64,000 nt of DNA from Paraburkholderia fungorum (lineage in GTDB: Bacteria; Pseudomonadota; Gammaproteobacteria; Burkholderiales; Burkholderiaceae): contig NZ_FNKP01000003.1 of NCBI RefSeq assembly GCF_900099835.1, positions 372,001 to 436,000 of the forward strand. The letters run 5' to 3'. Positions 54,238 to 62,918 of this stretch are shown here, piece by piece; position 1 is the first letter of the stretch, and the number at the start of each line of letters is the position of its first letter. The translations under genes and the position numbers were made by a program. The notes below the pieces were generated by a model. That model was not told the DNA's origin, made no database searches, and saw only the letters and a program-made list of their open reading frames with translations.

Positions 54238-54867
54238 TCAGCGTGTCGGCTCGACGGAAAGGTGTAGTCGCGCAGCCATGATCACCAACTCGGGTAATGA
54301 TGACGCTTTCATTTTTCGCATCACATTGCCGCGATGGGCCTTCACGGTAATTTCGCTGATGCCTAATTCACCACCCACCTGCTTGTTCAGACGCCCCGCC
54401 ACAACGAATGCCATCACTTCGCGCTCGCGCGGCGTGAGCGACTCGTAACCCTCGCGGAGTTCGCACAATTGCGCCTCGTCCGCCAATGCCGCAGCACTTC
54501 GTTCGAGGGCGTGGGTGACCGCGCTCAACAATGCGTCGTCGCTGAACGGCTTGGTCAGAAAGTCGACTGCGCCGGCCTTCATGGCCTGTACGGTCATGGG
54601 TACATCGCCATTGCCCGTAATGAACACGATCGGCATGTCGGCGCGCTCGGCGCCGATCAACCTTTGCAAATCGAGACCGCTCAGATCCGGCAGGGACACG
54701 TCGAGTACCAGACAGTTCGGCACACGAGCTCGCGGATAGGCGAGAAACATTTGCGCGGACGCAAAAGTGACAGGTTGCCAGCCAACGCTGACCATGAGCA
54801 ATTCCAGAGATTCACGAACCGAGATATCGTCGTCGACGATAAATATGATTGGAACCGGCTTCTCCAT
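54238..54867 (-). CDS. FixJ/NarL-type response regulator (receiver plus LuxR HTH)
   Basis: 209 residues from the ATG at 54867. Receiver with D56 (LVLDVSLPDLSG) and Lys in VDFLTKPFSD; LuxR HTH in LTPREREVMAFVVAGRLNKQ and ISEITVKAHRGNVMRKM. It lies 67 nt after the lone receiver gene, in the same operon-like series as the kinase at 55536 and is its probable output. Confidence 0.9.
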   Translation of the reverse strand: MEKPVPIIFIVDDDISVRESLELLMVSVGWQPVTFASAQMFLAYPRARVPNCLVLDVSLPDLSGLDLQRLIGAERADMPIVFITGNGDVPMTVQAMKAGAVDFLTKPFSDDALLSAVTHALERSAAALADEAQLCELREGYESLTPREREVMAFVVAGRLNKQVGGELGISEITVKAHRGNVMRKMKASSLPELVIMAARLHLSVEPTR

Positions 54868-54934
54868 GGACGGCGACCTCGACAAGGGCCAGGTTAGCTG
54901 TTGAAACTGGTATAAGTTCGGCGTTGTCATCCAT

Positions 54935-55309
54935 CTAATTCTTTTTGAACGCCTCGTGCAATGCTTCAAGCAAGGCGGTCTCGCTAAAGGGCTTTAGCAA
55001 ACAGGCGACTGCTCCCTCTCCAACCAGTTCGGAACCGGTTGCCCCATCGCCATGCGCCGTAATGAAAATGATGGGCACGGCCTTTCGCCGGCGAACAAGT
55101 TCGCGCGCCAACTCGGGGCCGGACATCCCCGGCATGGCGATATCCAGAATCAGGCAACCCGTTGCATCGACTTTATCCGATGCGAGAAACGCTTCTGCCG
55201 ACGAAAATGCATGCGCGGCAAACCCCAACTCATTCAGCAAATCGGGCAGCGACTCGCGCACGGATTCGTCGTCATCCACAACCGACACGAGCGGCCGCAA
55301 GACCATCAT
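54935..55309 (-). CDS. Stand-alone receiver protein (CheY-like)
   Basis: 124 residues, receiver only: VVDDDESVRES, D56 in LILDIAMPGMSG, CLLKPFSE. No output domain. It resembles the FixJ-type receiver of 54238 and may be a phosphate sink or an intermediate in a relay between the kinase upstream and the LuxR-type regulator downstream. Start ATG 55309, GGGGAAATT upstream. Confidence 0.88.
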   Translation of the reverse strand: MMVLRPLVSVVDDDESVRESLPDLLNELGFAAHAFSSAEAFLASDKVDATGCLILDIAMPGMSGPELARELVRRRKAVPIIFITAHGDGATGSELVGEGAVACLLKPFSETALLEALHEAFKKN

Positions 55310-55443
55310 AATTTCCCCACGACATGCTGGCTATTCAAATGCCTGCGCCCGGACACCGGAGCCTGCCGGCAATTGTTCTCTGCCACATCTGTCGGGACGG
55401 GCGACAGCCTCAAGCATGCGCCTTTCTGGGGCCATATGGATAT

Positions 55444-55457
55444 GATACTTTAGTATC
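55444..55457. promoter_or_regulatory. Short perfect dyad
   Basis: GATACT-TT-AGTATC, 6-bp arms, in the 226-nt gap between the kinase end and the receiver start. Possible operator for the receiver/regulator genes; it shares the GATAC word with other dyads in the window. Confidence 0.3.
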
Positions 55458-55535
55458 GATTCAAAACCCGCAGCGCATCGACCGACGTTTTTTGAGTCCG
55501 GCGGCGCGTGTCAATACTGTGTCAATGCCGCGATA

Positions 55536-57566
55536 TCACCGGAATTTCGGCATATCCGTGACGCCGGCAATCCAGCGCGCACTCCTGCCGAAAGCGCCTT
55601 TTCGTTGCTTCTGGTGCGTCGGAATCGAAAATGAAAACGTAGCACCGCCGCTTTCGTTGGCGGCGGCCCACAAACGGCCATCGTGATTGTCGATAATCGA
55701 TTTACTCACCGATAAGCCAATACCCATGCCGCCAGGTTTGGTCGTATAGAACGCATCGAACACGCGCGCAGGGTCATCCGTCCCAAAACCTGGGCCGGTA
55801 TCGGCGACTGAAGCACACACGCTTCCGTCGGTGTCTTGCCCGGTCTTTACGAGCAACTGTCGTGGACGGTCGTCGATACCGCTCATCGCCTCCAGCGCAT
55901 TCAGGATGAGGTTGAGGATAACCTGCTGAAGCTGCACCCGGTCTCCTGTAATGAGCGGCAAACTTTCGGCAAAGTCGATCTGAAGCGTTACCCGGCTACG
56001 ATGCAGTTCGCTGCGAAACAGCGTAATGATCTCGTTGATGGATTCGTTCAGATCGACGCTTTCCATCGTGGCGTCCGTCTTGCCGAATAGCGCGCGCAAT
56101 CGCTTGATCACGTCCGACGCGCGGTTACCGTCCCGAATAGTGCGCCGCGCGGTTTCGCGGGCGCCTTCGAGATTCGGAGGATCTGCACCTAGCATCCGCA
56201 GACACGTACTCGCATTCGTGATGATGCCGGAGAGCGGCTGATTGACCTCATGGGCAATGGAGGCAGTCAATACCCCGAAGCTTGATGCTCGCGAGACTCG
56301 CGCGAGTTCCGATCTTGCTTCGATCAATGCGACTTCGGACCGGCGCCGCTCGGTCACGTCCTGAATCGCGGCAATGTACTCGAGTTGGCCACTCGAATCT
56401 TTCGTGGCATGCGCGACCACATGCATGTACTTGACCGACTGGTCGGGCATCAACAGGCGGTACTCGTGCTCGTAATCGATTGCACGCTGCTGACGGTCGA
56501 GCATGTCGTCGAATGAAAGACGGTCTTCGGGATGCACACGCGAACGGATCGATTCGAGCGTGACTGGCTTGGTCGGATCGAACTCGAACATCCGGTAGAC
56601 CTCTTCGGACCAGATGATCTCGCCCGTCGACACCCGCTTTGTAAAGCCGCCTGTTGAACTCAGCCGACGCGTTTCGGCGAGAAAAGCTTCGCTCAATCTA
56701 AGCGTCGCGTCATTCTGCGTACGCTCGACGACAATGCTCGCAATACGGGAGATCTGTTCTATCAGGCCTTGATCGAACGGAATTGGCGTTCGATGATTGT
56801 CGTAATAGATAGAACACACACCCATCACCTTGCCGCTCGCCGACACTACAGGTATCGACCAGTACGCACGAATTCCGTAATGCGCGGCGATTGGACGCCA
56901 CGAACAATGTTCCCAGCGCGGGTCGGATAGAAGATCGGAAACGATCACCTGTTTATTGGATTGGGCCGCGCTCAGGTATGGGTCGCTATCGACCGTACCA
57001 TCCATGATCGATTCGATGAACTCCGGGGGCAAACTGGGTGCTGCGCAATCTTCCAGACGCGTGGTGCCTGGCTGCATGACCGCGATACTGCAATAACAGC
57101 CAACGGTGACACTTTCAACCAGACGGCAAAGCCATTCCAGTATGACCGGCATGGGACGGCCGCCCGCGACCATTTCGAGCAGCTCGGTTTCTCCCGCGAG
57201 CAAAGCCTCCATTCTGCGCCGGTCTTCGATGTCGGTATTCAGCCCGCACCACTTCACCAATTGGCCGGACGCATCCACGATCGGGCGCGTACGAATCAGA
57301 AACCAGCGATACTCTCCGTCGAAGCGGCGCAGCCGTGCATCTACTTCCCGTGGCTCTCCGGAAGCCAGACCGGCGCCCCAGCGTTCGAGCAGTTCGGGCA
57401 AGTCGTCGGGATGAATTGCATCCTGCCAGTGCTGAAGGATGATCTCTGCATTCATGCCGGTATATTCACACCAGCGTCGATTGAGAAAGTCGACCTGGCC
57501 GTTGGGTAGCGCGGTCCATACGAGACCGGGCAGCGCATCCATGACGTGGAGAAGTTCTATTTCCAT
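55536..57566 (-). CDS. PAS-GAF-PAS sensor histidine kinase (cytoplasmic, FixL/DctB-like core)
   Basis: 676 residues from the ATG at 57566; an earlier TTG (57614) is possible but unsupported. PAS 1 (about 1-120, DALPGLVWTALPNGQVDFLN), GAF (about 130-285), PAS 2 (about 310-410), HisKA of the FixL/DctB class (SIAHEVNQPLSGII, about 445) and HATPase_c (NLILNALEAM, ADTGPGF, GGMGIGLSVSKSI). No membrane segment. It is divergent from the LivK-like gene at 57737, so a link between that binding protein's ligand and this kinase is plausible. Confidence 0.88.
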   Translation of the reverse strand: MEIELLHVMDALPGLVWTALPNGQVDFLNRRWCEYTGMNAEIILQHWQDAIHPDDLPELLERWGAGLASGEPREVDARLRRFDGEYRWFLIRTRPIVDASGQLVKWCGLNTDIEDRRRMEALLAGETELLEMVAGGRPMPVILEWLCRLVESVTVGCYCSIAVMQPGTTRLEDCAAPSLPPEFIESIMDGTVDSDPYLSAAQSNKQVIVSDLLSDPRWEHCSWRPIAAHYGIRAYWSIPVVSASGKVMGVCSIYYDNHRTPIPFDQGLIEQISRIASIVVERTQNDATLRLSEAFLAETRRLSSTGGFTKRVSTGEIIWSEEVYRMFEFDPTKPVTLESIRSRVHPEDRLSFDDMLDRQQRAIDYEHEYRLLMPDQSVKYMHVVAHATKDSSGQLEYIAAIQDVTERRRSEVALIEARSELARVSRASSFGVLTASIAHEVNQPLSGIITNASTCLRMLGADPPNLEGARETARRTIRDGNRASDVIKRLRALFGKTDATMESVDLNESINEIITLFRSELHRSRVTLQIDFAESLPLITGDRVQLQQVILNLILNALEAMSGIDDRPRQLLVKTGQDTDGSVCASVADTGPGFGTDDPARVFDAFYTTKPGGMGIGLSVSKSIIDNHDGRLWAAANESGGATFSFSIPTHQKQRKGAFGRSARWIAGVTDMPKFR

Positions 57567-57736
57567 TCCGTTGGTGGCCTGGAGAGTTAATTGCCATTCC
57601 CGATAGACAGGCAAAGCGAGAAGGCAATGGTTTCTCGCGAGATCTAATGCGCCGGCGGAATGTACCGATAAGTACTTATCTATGGAAAGTCATTGAGTAC
57701 GCGCTATTGACTGACGCAGACTCTTACCATAAATTC

Positions 57737-58963
57737 ATGCCTTCCAAAAAAAGCGCCATGCAAAGCGCTAATCATCGACACATAAGGTGCAATGTGCCTG
57801 ATCAATCCCGGCGGCCGCCGTTGAGATATTACCACCCGCTCAAGGCATTGTTTGCCGCTGCAGTCGTAGCAATAACCGCTTCTCAGGCACGAGCCGACAA
57901 TGTAGTAATGATCGGATATGCCGGTGCATTGACCGGCCCGCAGGCTCATCTCGGCAAGGATGTCGAGCACGGCATCAGGCTCGCTATCGAAGAGATCAAT
58001 GCGTCGCATCCGGTTATCGCGGGTGTTCCCACTACCTTCAAACTCGACGCAGAAGACGATGCTGGAGATCCGCGCATTGCGACATTGATCGCCCAACGGT
58101 TCATCGATAGCGGTATGAACGCTGTCATTGGACACCAGAGTTCGGGAACCTCGATCGCGGTGGCACGGCTCTACGCGGCAGCGAACATTGCCGAGATAAC
58201 GCCCTCCGCCACCAACCCGCAATTCACGCGACTCGGCTATCGCACGACTTTCCGCGTCATTGCAGACGACAACTTTCTGGGCACGGCCATGAGCCGTTAT
58301 CTGATCGACACGATGCACGCGCGGCGCGTGGCCGTGATCGACGACCGGACCGCTTACGGCCAGGGCGTGGCCGATGTATTCGTGGACGCCACGCGTCGCG
58401 CGGGCGGCACGATCGTCGCTCGTGAATATACGACCGACAAGGCAGTGGACTTCAATTCGTCGCTCACGCTATTCAAGGACAAACGGCCCGACGCGATTTT
58501 CTTCGGAGGCGTCGACGCGCAAGCCGGTGCCATGCTGCGTCAGATGAAAAAGCTCGGTGTGACAGCGCCGATGTTAGGAGGTGACGGCATCTGCACGCGC
58601 GAGTTGCCGCAACTGGCCGGTGACGCGCTTGTGAGCAATCTGTTTTGTGCGGACGGTGGTTTGAGCCTGGCCGCGATGCCCGGCGGTCCGTCGTTCGATC
58701 AGCGCTTCTTTGCCCGATACGGCCAGCACGTGCAACTGTATGCGCCATATGCCTACGACGCGATGATGGCGGTGTATCACGCTGTCGTTCAGGCGCAATC
58801 CGCGCAATCTGGGAAGATCGTCGATGCGTTGCGACGTGTCGATTTTCATGGTGTGACCGGCCAGATTTCTTTTGACGACGCGGGCGAGCTGCGCGCGGCG
58901 TCGGCGACCATCTCCACGTTCAAGGATCAGAAGAAGCTGACGCTGCTGGAGATCAGAAAATAG
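57737..58963 (+). CDS. Branched-chain amino-acid-type ABC binding protein (LivK/Peripla_BP_6)
   Basis: 408 residues from the ATG at 57737; a Met at 57758 is an alternative, neither with a clear ribosome site. A signal peptide is seen at about 27-54 (LFAAAVVAITASQARA). Type I periplasmic fold: VVMIGYAGALTGPQAHLGKD, AVIGHQSSGTSIAVA, DDRTAYGQGVADVF, DAIFFGGVDAQAGAML. No permease or ATPase genes follow, so it may act as a sensory binding protein for the divergent kinase or feed a transporter elsewhere. Confidence 0.85.
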   Translation: MPSKKSAMQSANHRHIRCNVPDQSRRPPLRYYHPLKALFAAAVVAITASQARADNVVMIGYAGALTGPQAHLGKDVEHGIRLAIEEINASHPVIAGVPTTFKLDAEDDAGDPRIATLIAQRFIDSGMNAVIGHQSSGTSIAVARLYAAANIAEITPSATNPQFTRLGYRTTFRVIADDNFLGTAMSRYLIDTMHARRVAVIDDRTAYGQGVADVFVDATRRAGGTIVAREYTTDKAVDFNSSLTLFKDKRPDAIFFGGVDAQAGAMLRQMKKLGVTAPMLGGDGICTRELPQLAGDALVSNLFCADGGLSLAAMPGGPSFDQRFFARYGQHVQLYAPYAYDAMMAVYHAVVQAQSAQSGKIVDALRRVDFHGVTGQISFDDAGELRAASATISTFKDQKKLTLLEIRK

Positions 58964-59107
58964 GCGGCTCGCTGTGAGCTTCTGATTACTCTGCCCGCTT
59001 GCGATAGGGCACAAGCTTCGACGTCCCGCTAGTGCCTGCGTTGAGCGGAAGTAAATAGAAAGGCGACGGGATGCGCCGCCATTTCGGGACTAGCGAAAGA
59101 TCGGGTT

Positions 59108-60862
59108 TCAGAACTGGGCAGTCAGTTGGAAACCTACCGTGACGCGCGCGGTGGGAAAACCTGATGGCTTGTAGATCGGCGTGCCAGCAAACAGGTCATA
59201 GGCCAGTGCACCCGCCTTCGCCGACGCACTACCGCGCACGCCGATTACAGCACCCGCTAGCTGCGTTCCGGCGAGAAATGCCGCACTCGGCCCGAATACA
59301 TGACCATAGTCGATGCCTGCATAAAGCGATTGCCCTGTCGATCCGATTGGCAATTGAAGCTCGTTGCGCCAAAAAAAGCCGCGCTCGGCCGCAAGCATCG
59401 TCTCACCATCGAAGCCGCGTACCGTGTAGCGACTGCCTATCGTCAGGTCGTCAATGTAGTTGAGCGTGTTGTTCGTGAACTGGCCGTGGACGCTTGTCAC
59501 GTAGCGTAGCGGCTGCGTTGATATCTGGAATGGCACGGACAGATTCGCGTCGAGTACGGCCATGTGGAAGCGGTACGTAGGGCCATCCACGTGATAGTCC
59601 GGCGTCGCCCCGAGTCCACCGATGCCCTGACGGTAGGCGAGACTGCCGTCGAACTGCGATGCGCCGAGATAATGACGATCGGTCAGACCGGCTTCGATGA
59701 ACGTGTTGTTGCGGCGCTGCTGCGGGATATCGGTGTCTTCGATGAAACTCTCGCCAAAGCGCTTCGTCAGCCGGAACTGCGCGCCGAGTACATTGTTCTG
59801 GCTGCGCATGAGCACGCGTTGCAACTTGAAGTCCACAGTCTGCGAGTTACCGCTCGATACGAACGTCTGGTTAGCGCCCGCGATCTGCTGATAGTACGTA
59901 TTCGTATAGGCCGACAGTGTAGCTGTCCAGTAGCCCCATGGCATCGAATATGAACCGTTCCAGCCGTGCGAGCCGAGATTCTTGTCGCCGAATTCGAGGT
60001 CCTGACTCACACCCACGTTGAAGATATCGTTCAACCCGAGCGGGTTATCGATGCCAAGGCTCAGGTTGCCTTGCAGTTTTCCGGTAGCACGGGTGCCTGA
60101 ATTGTCCACCGACGCGACCACGGTCCACGGTTTCGTGCGCTTTACGTCGAGTACAACGTCGCTTTCGCCGGGTATGTCAGTCGGCACGATCTGCATGGAA
60201 ACGTCCTGACTGCTGACGCGCTTCATCTGCTCGAGTCCCTGTTCGAGGTCTCGCAGATTCAGCACGTTACCGTCGCGCGTGGGGAATGCGGATTTCCATG
60301 TGCCGCGTGGTGCTTTATCGGCAAAGCGGACCTTGCCGATGACGCCCGGCACCAGCGCGAATTTTAGCGTCCCAGTAGAGAGGTCCTGTTCGGGCAGCAG
60401 TACGCGTGTGGTGATGTAGCCGCGGCTCAGTATGGTTTGCTGCAATCCTTTTGTGAGCGTGTCGAGTCCTGACTTGCCGACGCATTGCCCCCTGTAATGG
60501 TCGAGCCATTCGCGCGCGAAAGCAAAGCGGTCGAGCGGCAGTGCAGATGCGCCTCGCGCACGCACTAGATCGGGTAGCGTCGCTGGTATGTCCAGCACGA
60601 ATGTGTCGATGCGGAAGCATGGCGTTTCGATTGGCAGGTCGGGCCGGTTCGAAGCGCGCTTGACGGTCGAGCGTACTGAGCGTGCGTTGACGGCCGCCTC
60701 GCGTTGTTGCGCGTCGCGCTGTTGTTGAACCTGCTGGTTCTGTTCTGCGTTGGCGCGGGCCGCGGCTGCCGTGTCGGCGGGTGTTGTCGTCTGCTGCGCG
60801 TGGGACGCGAGCGATACCATGGCTGTGAGCGGCAGGCCCGCCAGCCTCTTTCCTATCTTCAT
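59108..60862 (-). CDS. bcpB: Two-partner-secretion transporter of a CDI system (BcpB/CdiB, TpsB family)
   Basis: 584 residues. Signal peptide (1-22, SHA/QQT), Gln-rich linker, POTRA domains (about 80-245) and a beta-barrel (about 255-584) with the TpsB motif TVRGFDGETMLAAERGFFWR and C-terminal Phe. It exports the large BcpA/CdiA exoprotein across the outer membrane. In Burkholderia the order is A, I, (O), B, with B last, which matches: the toxin end lies at 63324 and beyond on the same strand. The ATG is at 60862. The gap to the next gene upstream is short, but several disrupted modules separate it from the toxin gene. Confidence 0.92.
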   Translation of the reverse strand: MKIGKRLAGLPLTAMVSLASHAQQTTTPADTAAAARANAEQNQQVQQQRDAQQREAAVNARSVRSTVKRASNRPDLPIETPCFRIDTFVLDIPATLPDLVRARGASALPLDRFAFAREWLDHYRGQCVGKSGLDTLTKGLQQTILSRGYITTRVLLPEQDLSTGTLKFALVPGVIGKVRFADKAPRGTWKSAFPTRDGNVLNLRDLEQGLEQMKRVSSQDVSMQIVPTDIPGESDVVLDVKRTKPWTVVASVDNSGTRATGKLQGNLSLGIDNPLGLNDIFNVGVSQDLEFGDKNLGSHGWNGSYSMPWGYWTATLSAYTNTYYQQIAGANQTFVSSGNSQTVDFKLQRVLMRSQNNVLGAQFRLTKRFGESFIEDTDIPQQRRNNTFIEAGLTDRHYLGASQFDGSLAYRQGIGGLGATPDYHVDGPTYRFHMAVLDANLSVPFQISTQPLRYVTSVHGQFTNNTLNYIDDLTIGSRYTVRGFDGETMLAAERGFFWRNELQLPIGSTGQSLYAGIDYGHVFGPSAAFLAGTQLAGAVIGVRGSASAKAGALAYDLFAGTPIYKPSGFPTARVTVGFQLTAQF

Positions 60863-60918
60863 TTTCGTTTAGAGGTGCAAATCAGTTGGAACGGGCAAAC
60901 CAAGCAAGGTTGCTCGGA

Positions 60919-61247
60919 TTACCAACTCGCTATCAAAGGTGCCGTTATGACGAAGACTTCATGCTCCTGTTGTTCCGCTTGTATGAATTCGGCGCCGCAA
61001 GATTTTTCACCTCAGCGACATCCTGGCTCACAGGCGGGTCCGCCCCGTCCCAAATGCAGTCGGACCTGGCTTTAAATCCCGGGGCATGCCATATCCCGCC
61101 CTCCACTCGAGCAACGCCCAAGCCGTGCTCTGCGGCAGAGATGAAAATAGCCACCGCAGCTTCGGCCGACACCTTCATCACGACGCTTCCACCGAGTTCG
61201 AAGAAGTCATTCGGTGATACGTAAAGCCTCTGCAGATCAATATTCAT
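60919..61247 (-). pseudogene. Frameshifted orphan immunity gene (colicin-immunity-like)
   Basis: The frame from ATG 61247 reads MNIDLQRLYVSPNDFFELGG..., with GGIWHAPGFKARSDCIWDG, then loses sense after KNLAA and stops at 60945. A one-base shift near 60993-61000 restores AEFIQAEQQEHEVFVITAPL and a stop at 60919, so a single-base deletion is likely (or a sequencing error). Proteins of this kind are small cytoplasmic immunity proteins often found in Burkholderia CDI loci; that assignment is from memory. It lies between bcpB and the next immunity gene. A bcpO-like lipoprotein is not seen. Confidence 0.65.
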
Positions 61248-61293
61248 TCCATTCACTTCCAATTGATTCGACTATCAGGAATCCAGAAAACCA

Positions 61294-61767
61294 CTATGTC
61301 AGCGAAGCTGCGAGCACTGTTGGAATATCTTCCGTCGATTCGATTGACATGACTGGGTCGTCATAAGCTTCAATATTCTCGCTTAGCCACTGTTCGGTCT
61401 GACGCTTGACATGAAACTTCACAACAACGCTCAACTCGTCGGCGCTGATGATCGCAATCAATATCTGCTGCGGCGTAGATGTATTCCAATCCGTCAAGAT
61501 CCGCATAACAAACCGTATCGCCTGCATCAACGGCATCTTGTTCTCATAGTCTTCGACATGCACAGAGTTGACAAAACACTCATACGCAGCGCAATCGCAA
61601 AAGGTTGCTTTTCGGGCATCTTTAGCGAGCGCGAGAAGGGCTCGAAGAAGATGACAATCATCCCTCTCTTCGAACCCCGCATCTGCAATTGCCTTCAAAG
61701 ATGGTTCAAGTATCTGATCAAACTTTGCCTCCTTCAGTTGCAGCTTCATTGCTGAGTTAATTTTCAT
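61294..61767 (-). CDS. Orphan CDI immunity protein (module D)
   Basis: 157 residues, acidic, no signal peptide, family not recognised. Its ATG at 61767 shares a base with the TGA of the toxin tail upstream (TGATG) and has a strong GGAGGTAAC site that lies within that tail. This is the classic coupling of a toxin C-terminus and its immunity gene. Without the main toxin body it is an orphan immunity gene that may still protect the cell from siblings carrying toxin D. Confidence 0.7.
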   Translation of the reverse strand: MKINSAMKLQLKEAKFDQILEPSLKAIADAGFEERDDCHLLRALLALAKDARKATFCDCAAYECFVNSVHVEDYENKMPLMQAIRFVMRILTDWNTSTPQQILIAIISADELSVVVKFHVKRQTEQWLSENIEAYDDPVMSIESTEDIPTVLAASLT

Positions 61768-61871
61768 CAGTTACCTCCGATATATTTGTTAAATTCCTTT
61801 TCGATCGCTGCATTGAAGCCCGGTTTGTTCAGCAATTTATTGACAGAGTTCGGTGCGTCCGGAAGGAAAAC
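61767..61871 (-). pseudogene. Toxin C-terminal tail, module D
   Basis: A 34-codon open frame (starting after a TGA) reads ...NSVNKLLNKPGFNAAIEKEF, NKYIGGN and stops at the immunity ATG. It looks like the last residues of a CdiA-CT toxin whose front has been lost. The first few codons (VFLPD) belong to the junction with module A'. Confidence 0.6.
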
Positions 61872-61950
61872 TCAACCGAAACGACTTTTCAAGGATAATT
61901 TCCATATGCGGATCTCATTTAACTCTAGGCAATGCATGAAGAACACATTT
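61867..61950 (-). pseudogene. Displaced copy of the toxin A/immunity A junction (module A')
   Basis: The minus strand reads ...LHALPRVK-stop, then ATG at 61905 MEIILEKSFRLSF. These match the end of toxin A (IHALPTGK-stop, 63326) and the start of immunity A (MEIRLEKPFRLSF, 63314), with the same spacing of 10 nt between stop and start. After 13 codons the match breaks and the module D tail begins in another frame. Confidence 0.75.
61868..61943. repeat. Imperfect repeat, copy 1 (toxin/immunity junction)
   Basis: About 75 bp that match 63277-63352 with roughly 12 differences, at an offset of 1409 bp. It spans the end of the toxin and the beginning of the immunity gene. Confidence 0.75.
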
Positions 61951-61986
61951 CTTCGGCGCGAGGATGCCAAGCTGATTGTTCTCTAC

Positions 61987-62022
61987 AACAACAAACCCAG
62001 CTAGAAGACTGGGTTTGTTGTT
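61987..62022 (-). terminator. Strong stem-loop after the barstar gene
   Basis: AACAACAAACCCAG and CTGGGTTTGTTGTT pair perfectly over 14 bp with an 8-nt loop (62001-62008). It begins directly after the barstar stop codon (62023-62025). The tail on the minus strand is T-rich (TTGTTGTTGT is part of the stem). It probably ends transcripts of the barnase/barstar module. Confidence 0.6.
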
Positions 62023-62310
62023 TCAACAGAGCTGATACGTAAATTTGTCGTCCCAGCCGAACTCCTCGTCTTGCAACTTCACGCGCTCCAATATCTCGCG
62101 GATTCTCTCGAAAGGGACGCCCATAGCTGCTTTAGAAGCGTGGGAGTTTTTCCAAATCAAAGTGACAGGACGCTCCACTCCGGTGCTGAGCACGTCCAAC
62201 AACGCGTCTAAATTGCACCCGTAAAATTCCTTCATTCCAAGAGCAGACGCCAACTCTCAATGGAAGTCGTTTTCACACAACATGTTCTCACCATTAATTT
62301 CTATCGTCAT
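62023..62310 (-). pseudogene. Barstar-like immunity gene broken by an in-frame stop
   Basis: From the ATG at 62310 the frame reads MTIEINGENMLCENDFH, then TGA (62257-62259, codon 18), then ELASALGMKEFYGCNLDALL... to a stop at 62023. Barstars have Arg or a similar residue at that point (DFHRELA), so CGA to TGA is the likely change. The barstar RNase-binding segment (FYGCNLDALLD) is intact. Full length would be 95 residues, normal for barstar. An internal ATG allows at most a truncated protein from 62235 or so. It lies 3 nt after the barnase-like gene. Confidence 0.85.
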
Positions 62311-62313
62311 GAT

Positions 62314-62658
62314 CTACTTCCAATTCCCGATAGGAGTCGCGGTCTTGTAATGATCGGTCGTTATATACAGCAAGCCATCGCTCGAATATAACAACCTGGT
62401 TCCAGCCTGATTACTGCGAGACATGCCGCTACTCACTCTAATATCTGCCTCAAACCATATTCGACCGGTAGTCGAAGGCAAAATATTGGTCGCATTGTTG
62501 AAGACATCACCGCCCATTTGCCCACCCGGAACGCTGTTACTCAGAGCCTTTCCCGGTTGCCATCCTTGTTTAGCCGCTTCTGCCTTCGTCACGTAGTTGC
62601 CGGGGAGCTGTCCCGTAGACCGAGGGCTTTCAACCATTTTTGGTTGGCTGAAGATCAA
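62314..62658 (-). pseudogene. Barnase-type ribonuclease toxin fragment (module C)
   Basis: The fragment carries barnase from LPGNYVTKAEA to the end (IWFEADIR, TTDHYKTAT). Catalytic counterparts of barnase E73, R83, R87 and H102 are E70, R81, R88 and H103 in this frame. The first helix of barnase and any delivery domain are missing. The frame opens at a TTG directly after an in-frame stop, so no real start or leader is seen. It is a displaced CdiA-CT (orphan) toxin. The active residues remain, though the missing first helix may prevent folding. Confidence 0.85.
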
Positions 62659-62893
62659 TCATGCTGACCTCGCCCATGGGTGCGCCAGTTTTCCCGTTGA
62701 CCTGTTCAAATCGCCTGTGCCAACTATCTACAGCATATAAGGTTCCACCATCTGCCCGATATACGTCACGGCCATTAATGCGACTAAGCTGGCAATCCAT
62801 TTGCCAGCCATTGTCGGCCGCTGCAGTTTGAGCAGTCTGCTTAACTTGCGCGACGCGTTCGCCTAGGGGAAGCGTGACGAGGGATTTCTCGTG
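62630..62893 (-). pseudogene. Orphan toxin remnant with colicin-E3-like motif (module B)
   Basis: An 87-codon open frame with no start codon of its own, bounded upstream by TGA (62894-62896). It reads NGWQMDCQLSRINGRDVYRA, then LYAVDSWHRRFEQVNGKTG, ending PTKNG. The pattern D-x2-H-x3-E (DSWHRRFE) matches the catalytic Asp-His-Glu of colicin E3-type rRNases. No immunity gene for it follows. It begins 23 nt after immunity A. Confidence 0.6.
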
Positions 62894-62918
62894 TCAGCAT
62901 GTCGGTCGCGCCGATCAC

